Assembly: GCA_964036195.1 (NCBI GenBank)
Contig: OZ038459.1
Coordinates: 16,799,206 to 16,863,205, forward strand
Source: Sphaerolaimus hirsutus
Lineage: Eukaryota > Nematoda > Chromadorea > Monhysterida > Sphaerolaimidae
Direction: 5' to 3'
Length of the DNA stretch: 64,000 nt
In this document: piece after piece, positions 11,501 through 20,583 of the stretch
Numbering within the stretch: position 1 is the stretch's first letter
How the letters are laid out: the number at the start of each line of letters is the position of its first letter
Made by a program: the position numbers and the translations under genes
The notes under the pieces: generated by a model
Told to the model about the DNA's origin: nothing
Seen by the model: only the letters and a program-made list of their open reading frames with translations
Database searches by the model: none

Positions 11501-12597
11501 TTCGATCACGGTGAACAGCGCCATTCTTAATGCACGTTTTTCAGTCAAAATCAGTCGATTTCGGTTCCCGCTGTCAATGTTGACAACAATGTGTCAAATG
11601 TGAAAGATCTCCGCACCGATGCTCAACAAAGTTGGCGGGCTGATGTCGCCCTGTCTACCGTCAAGCCAAGTGCGCAATGTAAATGTCACTAGTGATGGAA
11701 AAGCGCCAGGAGATTGGCGCCAAAAGCGCCATGGCGCTTTTCCAAACCACAGCGCCAAGCGCCATGGAGCTTCTTGCTTTGGTGCTAGTACCAGCTTTTG
11801 CCGAGCGCCGTAGCGCTTTTCATGGATGTGGCGCCAAGCGCCACTGTAAAATAGCGCCAAGCGCCATTTCAATCACTAATGTCACACTGCACATGTTCAA
11901 TTGCAAAATGCGACACGCCTTTACCAAAACAATCGATCTTTAAATGACACAGGTTTTGCGAATGTCCCATTTTTCATGCTGTACCCGCCGCCGCCCCTTG
12001 GAGTGATCCCACCACTCGTGAATTTCAATCCCATGATGCCGATTTCGCGTGCGAATGCCAATGTTACAAACACCGAGAAGTGTGGCAACGGGTCAAGTGC
12101 CGTGATCAAGGTTTTTATTTTTTCACTCGCAGTGATGGGGAAGGGCCTGTAAAGGCAGTGGTGGGGTGTGCGTCAGCGCCAGAGCTAATAGGCGCTATTT
12201 ATTTTTCTACCAGCACTTTTGGCGCCATCAGCCAGGCACGCCAAGTTGTTTTTTTAAATGGCGGTCCCTTGTAAATAACAACGGAAAATGGCGCCAGCGC
12301 ACTTGGCGCTATTTCGTCAATAAATAAGTTAAATGTTTTTAAAATGAAATGAAAATACATTTTCCGGTTGTATGACATTCCGGATTTCTCAAAATACTCC
12401 CCCTCGAAATTCTCACTTTGAAACAATCACCCCCGGCCCCGGGGGTAATTCGAGAACATACGGTATTTACTTTGTAAATGAATATCTATTTGTGAATTTA
12501 CATTCTGCAGAGTCTGCGCACTCCTTTGTGGCTGCAAAATTACAAGCTCGGCATGCAGGGAATGTATGCAGACAAGCAGGTGGCGATGGAAAAGTAA
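5548..12597 (+). CDS. NABP2-like: SOSS complex subunit B / NABP2-like single-stranded DNA-binding protein (multi-exon)
   Basis: OB-fold ssDNA-binding protein of the SOSS-B (NABP1/2, hSSB) family, which acts in DNA-damage signalling in the nucleus. Exons: 5548-5689, 6604-6761, 9056-9221, 9494-9542, 10874-11042, 11386-11474, 11545-11678, 11953-12110, 12511-12597; all phases join and give 383 residues. The OB fold (first ~150 residues) is clear: 'YIRHLVPNMRTVNLHFIIL', then 'MQIADQSGSVTLNVMYEDC', then 'GDFVKVGEFMMAFAKEPN', matching the family's KPGLKN-, KVADKTGSI- and LQKIGEFCMVY-like segments. Exons 4-9 encode a Pro/Ser/Asn-rich tail, longer than the usual ~210-residue total and not recognised. 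The ATG at 5548 is the first in frame after an in-frame GTG. The 3' end is uncertain: the last donor (gttttt, 12111) is weak, and without that splice the frame stops at 12152. Introns carry several transposons. Exons 1-3 are strong; 4-9 are moderate. Confidence 0.8.
5969..6553. mobile_element. hAT-like MITE with GGGATC repeats in intron 1 of the SOSS-B-like gene
   Basis: The ends TAGGGTTCAAACGGG and CCCGTTTGAACCCTA are flanked by the exact duplication GCTCAACA (5961-5968 and 6554-6561). Both sides are long 'cgggatcgggat' arrays. It ends only 50 bp before the exon 2 acceptor at 6603. It is the same family as 86-2496. Confidence 0.92.
7101..7271. repeat. Near-perfect 170-bp hairpin inside the GAACCG element
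   Basis: The arm 'cgacattacaccttacaatg' and following bases (from 7101) pair with '...cattgtaaggtgtaatgtcg' ending at 7271, around a short central turn near 'caaaatgctttg'. The inverted copy is at about 46953-47124. Confidence 0.85.
7561..8551. repeat. CCGTATTT-family palindromic element interrupted by a hAT-like MITE
   Basis: It starts 'accgtatttcctcgaaat' followed by C-rich sequence and ends 'gtatttcgaggaaatacggt'. Flanking TA dinucleotides suggest a 2-bp target duplication. The insertion at 7837-8516 splits it. Confidence 0.75.
7837..8516. mobile_element. hAT-like MITE with AAACGTTTTTT subterminal repeats
   Basis: The ends TAGGGTTGGCC and TCCAACCCTA are flanked by the exact duplication ACTGAGGG (7829-7836 and 8517-8524). 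The core is near-identical to 38573-39273, for example 'cacttataatgctatcccat' and 'ccactgtctgatatacctat'. Confidence 0.92.
10070..10330. repeat. CCGTATT-family palindromic repeat (intron 4 of the SOSS-B-like gene)
   Basis: It begins 'taccgtattcgccttaac' and ends 'attcgagcaaatacggta', with 'aataattccccc' words inside. A one-ended relative lies at 11100-11370 in intron 5, ending 'ttattcgaggatttacggta', and a degraded copy at 12381-12470. Bases 10500-10810 hold a separate repeat with 'ctatctatcc' and 'cttatatacccatttttag' words, also seen at 12880-13400 and 36480-37000. Confidence 0.6.
11690..11877. mobile_element. GGCGCC-rich hAT-like MITE directly after a splice donor
   Basis: The ends TAGTGATGGAA and ATCACT, with duplication AATGTCAC (11682-11689 and 11878-11885). 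The interior is almost entirely GGCGC/GCGCC words. The left duplication overlaps the exon 7 donor region of the SOSS-B-like gene (GTAAAT at 11679-11684). Confidence 0.85.
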
Positions 12598-13455
12598 CGA
12601 GATTTTGTTGCAACTGTATCATAAATTTTTGTGTGGATCATAGGGGTTTAGTAGGAGATAACTCAGTAGCCCCCCTGATGTTTTCAGTTATAAATTGCTT
12701 TCTGAGAGGTCGCAACTCGCAACTATCTAATTTGGCCACTCAAGAACTCCACAATCTATCTACTAAGCCTCTGTTGTCGATTTAATGTCGATCGATTCGT
12801 GCCGCTTAAGCTTGTTATAAAGTAAATGTTTGCACTGTACTGTTGAGCTGCAAGCGTAGGGTGGACCAATGAAACCTAAACAGGACAAAAATGATGGGTG
12901 GCAGGGGTCTCCTAGGGGGGGGGGCTGGGGGGGGCTGCCCCCCCCAAATCGGCCAGCTATCTATCTATCCCGGAGGCCGCTCAGCTATCTATCTATCCCG
13001 AGGCAAAATTTTTGGCTACTACCCCGAAAGACCCCCCCCCCCCAAATCGCTCAGCTATCTATCTATCTGGAGTGGTTTTTGAGAAATTTTGCCCCAATTT
13101 TCGCTCAAAATCACTAATGTTCGCACCATTTTATAGTTTTTCACCTTCAAAATCGTGCTTTCCGGCTATGTACATGGTTATATACCTATTTTTAGCCATT
13201 TTATACCTACTTTTAACTGATTATTAGCGATTTTTCCCCCTTTATGCCTTCTTAACCTTGAAAAAGCCTATATATTGTGCCCCCGCCAGCCCCCCCCCCA
13301 AGCCCCCCCCCCCAGCCCCCCCCCAGAGAAATTTTCCAGCTATCTATCCCTCAGGAGGAGCGATTTGCTATCTATCCAGCCCCCGCGAGGGCCAAAATCC
13401 TGGAGACCCCTGATGGGTGGTACAGATACAAAAATGGGCATTCACGATTGATGAC
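12598..13455. repeat. 3' flank of the SOSS-B-like gene and a CTATCTATC repeat element
   Basis: Bases 12598-12880 are plain sequence, probably 3' untranslated or intergenic. Bases 12880-13400 are an imperfect repeat with runs of C or G, several 'gctatctatctatc' blocks and 'tatacctatttttagccatt'. Relatives occur at 10680-10800, 28650-28850, 36480-37000 and 61020-61090. Pro-rich reading frames here are artefacts of the C runs. Confidence 0.6.
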
Positions 13456-13756
13456 TAGTGATGTAAAGGCACCGGTGCCCCGGTGCTGGGAACCGAGGAG
13501 CACCAGCACCGGTGCTGGTGGTGCAGTGCTCTTTCGATTTTGACAGGGGACCTTAGGTGCCGGTGCAATTTTTTTCTGAATGGCACCGGTGCGGTGCGGT
13601 GCGGTGCGGTGCCGATGCGGTGCGGTGCGGTGCCGGTGCTGTGCCGGTGCGGTGCGGTGCCATTTTCTGGCCGGGGCTCCAGGTGCCCTTTTCACGCGAC
13701 GGGAAAGGTGCCGGTGCGGTGCGGTGCCATTTTTCCCGGTGCCTTTAACATCACTA
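13456..13756. mobile_element. hAT-like MITE with GGTGCGGTGCC subterminal repeats
   Basis: The ends TAGTGATGTAAAGGCACC and GGTGCCTTTAACATCACTA are flanked by TTGATGAC (13448-13455) and TTGATCAC (13757-13764), one mismatch. The interior is 'ggtgcggtgc' and 'ggtgccggtgc' arrays. A partial relative lies at about 19225-19285 in intron 6 of the protease gene. Bases 13765-14320 show nothing recognisable. Confidence 0.88.
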
Positions 13757-14319
13757 TTGATCACCACAACCTCATAAGGGTGCTATCAAAATCACTTGCA
13801 AATGAACACGTCCATTTTCCTGTGGTTGATTTAACTCAATACAAAATATCATATTGCCAAGCCCACCTCAACTTGTGCTCAACATTTGGCAATTGACAGG
13901 TGTAAGTTCCGCATGAAATTTTTTCCTGAAAACTGCATTACCATTGCTATATTTATGAGACTGAAATTGCTTTAAAAATGTGATTTTTATGTATGGACTC
14001 GTTACGCATTTCCCACAGTGACCACTACGTATGGATTTTGGTGATAATATTTTGATTCGGAGATATTCTTTTCGACATGTTTTATGTCGAGCCGTTTTTA
14101 CTAGTCGCTTATTTTCCTGTTTTAGTGTGATTTTGCATATTAATGGCTATTCAGTATTCGTGAAACAGTCACATTAAATGTGATGTAAAATGTCGACAAA
14201 TGTGTCAAAGTTCATGTAAAATGTAAAACAAATATTTATATCGTCATCCACATTTCTTCCTGACATCATGGAACACGGCATACGGCCATTTTATTTCCAC
14301 TTTTGTCCGTTTAATGGTG

Positions 14320-14540
14320 CTGCGCACACTAGTTTTTTACCAGTAAACTGAGATTTTGGTAAACTCATCAATCAGCTTTGAACACATTTGAGTTTACCAG
14401 AATGAGGTGTCTGTCAACTACAGTTGACACAATTTTAAAATGACTCATTCTGGTAAACTCAAATAGGTACGTTCATAGCAGATCTGAGCATCCAATTTTA
14501 GTTTACATCTGTTAGTAGTAAACTAGTGTGTACGGCAACG
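14320..14540. repeat. Palindromic MITE-like repeat (CACACTAGTTT ends)
   Basis: 'gcacactagttttttaccag' at the left and 'agtaaactagtgtgtacg' at the right are inverted, with internal inverted pairs 'gagtttaccagaatgag' and 'ctcattctggtaaactc'. A different element with similar CACACTAGTT ends lies in protease intron 3 at about 16927-17120. Confidence 0.65.
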
Positions 14541-14628
14541 ATAACAAAAATATTTTGACAACGATCACGTTATTCCCATTTTTACACCGCGCCCATGTAA
14601 TTACACCCATGTAATTATTTACCGTATT

Positions 14629-15075
14629 TACTCGAAATACCCCGCCCTCGAAATACCACCCTCAAAATGGACACTGTATTTATAAACCTCCCTCGAAATA
14701 CCCTCCCCCCACAAATATAGTGTATAGAGAACGTAAATAACAAACGCTGCGGTTTGTGATCCGGGAAACGCAGAACACACGTTAAAAACAATGACTGTGT
14801 TATGTTAGAATAGGGTTTATTTTTTACCGTCTACGTATTTATATACCTAGTAAGTATTTAGAATTTTATACATGGCGGTTTTTGTTGCATTTTTCGACGT
14901 CTGTGTACGTTACAAACAATAATTTAGTAAAATACTAGGATTTAAAAAAAAATTCCGGCGAAATAATAAACCCCTCCTCGTAATACCCCCCTCGTTTAAC
15001 CCCCCTCAAAATTTCAACTCTGAAAAAATAAACCCCCCCCCCCGGGGGGGGGGGGTAATTCGAGGAAATACGGTG
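14629..15075. repeat. CCGTATTT-family palindromic repeat upstream of the protease gene
   Basis: It starts 'taccgtatttactcgaaata' and ends 'tcgaggaaatacggt', with C-rich then G-rich tracts. It ends about 130 bp before the protease start codon, so it may have brought sequence into the promoter. A second, partial copy (15466-15720) lies in intron 1. Confidence 0.8.
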
Positions 15076-15203
15076 TATCGATTTCAAGTGTCTTGATCGA
15101 TTGAAACCGATTATAAATTATACTTCTTCATTGCCCGCCGTCCTGACGTCAAAAAAGTCGCCATGAATTTGCGTGCAAAAATAATTACAAAACTCCCGGC
15201 CAA

Positions 15204-18200
15204 ATGTGCGGCAGAATATCGCCTGGTTTCGCAGTTGTGGCGTTGTGCATTCAGTTGGCGGTTTGCCAATATGGATATGACGATTATTACCCAGATGACT
15301 ATTATCCCGTTGAAGATGAGCCAGTGGTTGAAGGAAGTGCCCAATGTGATGATGGAACTGTGATCGCCCGGTGTGTTTTGGTCATAAATATATTTGTGCT
15401 TGATGAGCGATGCCTGCGCATGGCTGGTCATTAGCGATGGCAAATCACTTGTAAAAAGTGTCCTGTGCGCTCGAAATACCCCCACCTCCAATTGGCAACT
15501 GAATTAATAAACCCCCACCTCGAAATACACCCGGCTGGAGAGTCTTATACATGGCGGTTTTTGTTGCATTTTTCAACGTCTGTGTGCGTTACAGACAACA
15601 ATTTAGTACTGGGATTTCAAAAAATTTCTGGCGAAATAATAACCCCCCCCTCGATTAACCCCCTCAAAAATCTCGCTCTGAAAAAATAAACCACCGGGGG
15701 TACTTTGAGGAAATACGGTACATCATCTCCTGTCGATCAAGCGTGAAGAATTGCATTATCTGATGTCAGTCGCCGTCATCATCTCTCGCCATCACGTCGT
15801 CTTCATGACGTCATCATTTCGTCATCATCACGCCTTCCATAAGTTCTCGGCTGGCCGTCTGCCAGCCGAGACATAACTCCTATCTGTTTGTAGAGTATCG
15901 TGTCTGCCGAGTATACCTATATACTATTTAGGATGTTGAGTATTTTGATGCCCATCATGCTGGGGGGTATTCAAGGGCGTCATTTTTTCTCACTTGCTTT
16001 ACAGGGGATTATAGATATCAGTCACACCCAGATCAACCCCCCCCCCCTCCAAAACCCAAAAAAAACCCCACTAAACAGCCAAAAATTCCCATTTAATCCC
16101 CAATGGTCAGTTCCGCTTTCTGTGACGGCACGGCCGACTGCGACAGCGACGAAACGGACTGCGTCGAATGCGCGGACGCCCAATGGTTCATACCCAGGCA
16201 ATGGCTGTGCGATGGGGAGGCTGATTGTGCGGATGGCAGTGGTGGGTTTGGAGTGGACCTGGTGCCAGTCTCAGACCCTGTAAAATGTCACGCAAAGTGT
16301 CAAAAGTCACGTAAAATGCCCGGTAAAGTGGCAAACGTACGTGGACATTTTACAGGGCATTTTGCAGGGTCGGTACGTTTGCCATTTTACTGGCCAGTTT
16401 ACGTGACTTTTGACACTTTGCATGACATTTTACAGGGTAGGTACGTTTGCCATTTATCCGGGCATTTTATGTGACTTTTGACACTTCGCATGACATTTGA
16501 CATGCGTAGGTAGGCTAAATATATGGATATGCATGCTTATGCACTTTTAAAAAAATTTATGAACACAATTCGTTTTTGTCCCAAAACATCTCACTGTGGA
16601 ATGTGAATTGAGGTCGAAATTTTTTCGTGTTTCTTCTTTTCACAAATCTCACTTTCCAACCACCCCCCCCCCCCGATCGCTCAGACGAAATCTGCTTCCA
16701 ATGTACCTCCGGCCAGCCGCAATGGATCCCATCCGAATGGCTGTGCGACGGGGAATCAGATTGCGGGGATGGTTCTGATGAAAATTGCCATCAATGCGCC
16801 GATAATTCGGGATTTGTGCACGCGCAGTGGCTTTGCGATGGGGACGATGATTGTGAAGATGGCAGTGATGAACATGAGTCCACTTGTAGTGGGTTCTTTG
16901 GTCAACTTAATACCGTATTGGCGGCATCACACTAGTTGACACACGTGTGTCAACTGGGCTGTGTCAACTCAGATTTTGGCTCCACGTGTTGCAGAGCAAT
17001 CCCCAAATGAACTTTCCATAATATTTACTTTTCAACATTGCCGTATGCGCATTTGGAAATCGCTATAAGACACGTGAAGCTGAAATCTGAGTTGACACAC
17101 ATTTGTTAACTAGTGTGCGGGCCGCCATTATTGTTTTGTGCAACACGAAAACAATGCGCCTCCAATTTTCGTATCCTCTGGCACTTTTCTGTTTAGTCTT
17201 AAGGACCATGTTGATCTTGGACGTAGCCAGGGGGGCGGGGGGCGGCCGCCCCCCCCCTTCCCGGGCCGGACCAAAAAATGTGCCACAAATGGCACTTTCA
17301 GAAGACGATTTTGTCAACAGCTTTAAAAATTTTTGCACGCAAGCGCGCATTTTCCCTTCACAACATATATTTTCGGCTGACCAGTCTCCGCGGCCTCAAA
17401 GCCAGTGAAAATGGACGCAATTCCAGTCCATGTCGCACTTTATGCCTGTAAAATACAGACGTATACTGCTGTTTTGGCGCCAATGCCAACGCCATTGGCG
17501 CCATGGCATGGAGCCTACGAATGGCGCCAGCAATCCCACACATAACACCACATCACTAGAATACCCCTCTCCCAGAACAACTCCAAGGCTCCAACCCCCG
17601 GCCCGCCACCCGCAGACCGGTACAAGTGCAGCCAATTAAAAATCCAGTCATTACGAGACCCAAACCAAGGCCTGTACAAAATGTGCAACCCAGACCAAAG
17701 TCAGATGAGAAATGTGGATTGAGTGCCGTTGAACATCCCACTGATTTGTCCATTATTGGGGATTCTGTCAGGGTGGCTAAGAGGATTTTGGGTGGCACTG
17801 AGGTGAATCCACACTCGTTCCCTTGGCAGGTCAGTTTTGTGTTGTGGTTTTTATGGCAGGGTGCAATCACACTTAAGTTGGAAAAATTCACCTGGTGGTC
17901 CACTTTCTACTTCTACTTGACAGATCAATCTAAAGTATTTGCTTGAATAATTCCCTGGGGAATTATTATTTCGTCAGCTTTTTACTGAGGGGGGACAATT
18001 CAAGGGGAGGAATTATAATTTCATCAGAATTTTCAATTGTTCTTATCCACTCATTTTGCGAAATATGCTTTATTGACTGACACAATAACATGCTATTTTT
18101 ATTAAAATTTGGTAGCAAATTCATCAAATCCGTTAAGGGGGGATTATTCAATGGGTGGAATTATTTTTTCGTCAATTTACAGAATGGGGTTATTCAAGGG

Positions 18201-19980
18201 AGAACTATTCCTAGAATGGGGGTAGAATGCCTCACCCCGAGCCCCCTTTTTGGATACATATGTTCTCAATATGTCATCAAAAAACAAACAATGTTCATAT
18301 TAATGCCTGTTTAGGGATGGAAAAAAACGTTTTCTTTAACGACCATGTCTAAAAAAACGTTACAAACACTGGCCATCCCCAGTCCTCCTAAACCCACATC
18401 AACTCTGCTACAGGTACAAGTGCTTTCCTCCCGAGGCCTAACTCGTTGGTTCTGCGGCGGCACCCTGATCAGCCCTGAATGGGTCCTCACTGCGGCTCAT
18501 TGCATTAAAAAGCCCGGCATCAGAATCGATGTCGTTGTCGGCGCGCATAGGAAAAATTCTGGCAGGAAAATTAAGGCACGAACTTGGATTATGCATGAGA
18601 AGTATGGAAAAAGCAGGGGGTATGATATTGCCCTGGTGAGGTTGAATGAGAAGGTGGAGTTTGAGTGAGTTGTTATTTCGCTTTTTATGGGGTTCTGTTT
18701 CTGGGTTGTTTACCTGCGTAGGGTTCGAACGAAATGAATTTTTCGATATAATAGGTAATTAGGTTAAAAAATGCGTTCGATATCATATACGGTTCCGACA
18801 CCGTAAATGATTTTGTATTTGCCCGGCGAACGTAACAAGTAGAATATTCATGCATAACCCTGATATAATTATTTGCGGAGATCAAATTTCAGCAGACGAT
18901 TCAATTCAATCATCTCTAATAACCACATATCATCCTAAAATTATCATATTTCTATAAAGTCCATGAAACTTTGCCAAAAAATGCGCAGTGAAAAAGTGCG
19001 CCCTGCCTGTTTGCCTGAGGCCAGTGACTCATTTCAATATGATGGCCGTGATGCGGTTGTATCAGGTGCGTGTCTGCAAGGACGTATCCCGGGGGGGGGG
19101 GGCAGGAGTTTTTCAAGGTACGGTATTTTGCTGACTAGAAAATATGGAGGAAAGAATATTATAGAGATAGAAAATAATATCACGTATTTAAATGCGTAAT
19201 ATTGTAAATACAGCCGCCTTTAGAATCACCCGGTGCTGGGCACCGAAGGGCACCAGGTGCTGGTGCGGTGCCCAATTGCCCAAAACCCATCCCCATTCAG
19301 GCTGGGGCCGGCGCAGTGAATCTGGAAGTGGCTCAGAATACCTTCAATTGGTCGTGTTGACCACCGCGCAAAGTCAATGCAGACAGGCTTATGGACCGAA
19401 ATTAACTGGGAGAGATATGTGCGCATATAAATTGGGGAAAGATAGTTGCAAGGTGGGATGAAAGCTCGGGATTTATTTAAAAATGTTTTTTAAATGAATT
19501 TTTAAACTTTTAACAGGTACACCATTTGCGTTGAAAAATGTCAGGAGATTTATATTTTTGAAAAATCTTCATTTGTTCATATTTACTTCCTCCAGGCTTT
19601 TCCAAAAATCCAGAGGGATTTAATTATATTCTTGGTAAATATGTAAATATTTATCAGAAGAGAATATAAAAACATCATTTTTATGTTTACTACTTTCTCG
19701 GATTTTTCAGGGACATTGAATCATATTTTCTTCCTGGGATATTTTCTGAGACACTATTGAATTACACGTACTTCCCAAAATCACCCATTTTTCAATGCTA
19801 AACACAATCAAATGCACACAGGGTGACAGCGGTGGTCCATTGGCAGTGGTGATAGATGACCGTTTTTATGTCGCCGGTGTAGTTTCATGGGGTCACGGCT
19901 GCGCTAGAGAAGGCTACCCAGGGGTTTACACCCATGTGCCCAGTTTCAGGGATTGGATTAACAGATATGCGGGGGTTTAA
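15204..19980 (+). CDS. Secreted trypsin-like serine protease with tandem LDL-receptor-A-like modules (eight exons)
   Basis: Exons: 15204-15370, 16111-16241, 16685-16888, 17576-17829, 18414-18664, 18989-19065, 19301-19452, 19822-19980; every phase joins, giving 464 residues. A signal peptide (hydrophobic [10 protein letters not shown] near residues 10-20) is followed by an acidic Tyr-rich stretch and four LDLa-like repeats (about 45-165; WLCDG..DC.DGSDE). A Pro/Arg/Gln linker follows, then the chymotrypsin-fold domain. Activation cleavage should be at KR|ILGG (R237/I238). Catalytic triad: H281 (TAAHC), D323 (DIAL), S415 (GDSGGPL). D409 in DSCKGDSGG fits trypsin-like S1 specificity. The linker Cys in 'EKCGLSAV' may tether it to the protease domain, as in clip and modular proteases. 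Likely an extracellular zymogen in a proteolytic cascade or defence; that role is inference. The ATG was chosen because it gives the signal peptide. Confidence 0.93.
16270..16500. repeat. Inverted TGTCATGCAAAGTGTCAA-type repeat in protease intron 2
   Basis: 'cctgtaaaatgtcacgcaaa' folds against 'gcatgacattttacaggg', with several 'cattttac' words between. Similar words make up 33215-33600 and 2575-2645. Confidence 0.6.
16925..17120. repeat. Palindromic MITE-like repeat in protease intron 3
   Basis: 'cacactagttgacacacgtg' at the left end pairs with 'gacacacatttgttaactag' near the right. Farther on, 17219-17350 resembles one end of the GGACGTAGCCAGG family (compare 40432), and 17470-17545 has GGCGCC words. 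Confidence 0.6.
17935..18215. repeat. Degraded TATTTGCTTGAATAATT/CCGTATTT-type repeat in protease intron 4
   Basis: 'gcttgaataattccctgggg' at the left and 'ggggttattcaaggg' at the right are related to the 25700-25933 and 44877-45096 copies. A 65-bp solo piece of a TAGGGATGG element follows at 18313-18378. Confidence 0.5.
19453..19821 (+). other. Protease intron 7, nothing recognised
   Basis: A/T-rich sequence with imperfect repeats of 'aggagatttatattt'-like words. It begins with a GT donor after codon AAG and ends in the 'cacacag' acceptor that restores DSCK-GDSGG. Confidence 0.5.
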
Positions 19981-20429
19981 GTTGGTTGGGCTTTATGCCT
20001 TTGTATTTTAAATATCTTGTATTGTTCAGTGTATAGTCGTTCATTGTTACTTGATGTAAAATATGTACTTAATTAATTCATATCTATTACAGCAGAAATT
20101 TGGTGCATTTTAGTATATTTATGAAACGTATTGAGCGATTTTTTTCTCTGTATTTCACGCATCTTAATTAATTGTAACCAAACAAAATGTTACATCAACT
20201 TAGGCATTTACCTAAACCATCACAATGTGGAAATCTACACGTAGAATAGTGAAAGTTGGGTACAGAAGTCACGCTCGCAGTTTTGCACCTCAGTGGTGTT
20301 TTGTTCCCATAAAATCGATAGAAACTGTGAAAGTGTTCAACGCAAGTCAGCGCAAACCACTACGCAAATGGAGGAACAGTTTAGAATGAATCTCGATCCA
20401 TGCACAAAACAAATATTTGTACCGTATTT

Positions 20430-20536
20430 CCTCGAAATACCCCCCTCGAAATACCCCCCCCCCTCTCGAATTACCCCCCTCAAAATGCTCACTCTAAAAC
20501 AATAAACCCCCGGGGGTATTTCGAGGAAATACGGTA
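20430..20536. repeat. Short intact CCGTATTT-family palindrome between the convergent protease and NCS1 genes
   Basis: About 107 bp from 'accgtatttcctcgaaatac' to the inverted 'gtatttcgaggaaatacggt'. It is the most compact copy of this family here and useful for defining its ends. The surrounding 19981-20583 should contain both 3' untranslated regions. Confidence 0.85.
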
Positions 20537-20583
20537 AATACATTTGTAAATATCCAAAAAATGATCATAAATAAAACATTTTT

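Noticed and set aside
13277-13896. Pro-rich and Cys/Gly-rich open frames
   Set aside because: Produced by C-runs and by GGTGCGGTGCC arrays of the MITE at 13456-13756.
18718-18740. GGGTTCGAAC, resembling a tRNA B box
   Set aside because: No A box, acceptor stem or cloverleaf around it. TAGGGTTCGAAC looks like an eroded transposon end.
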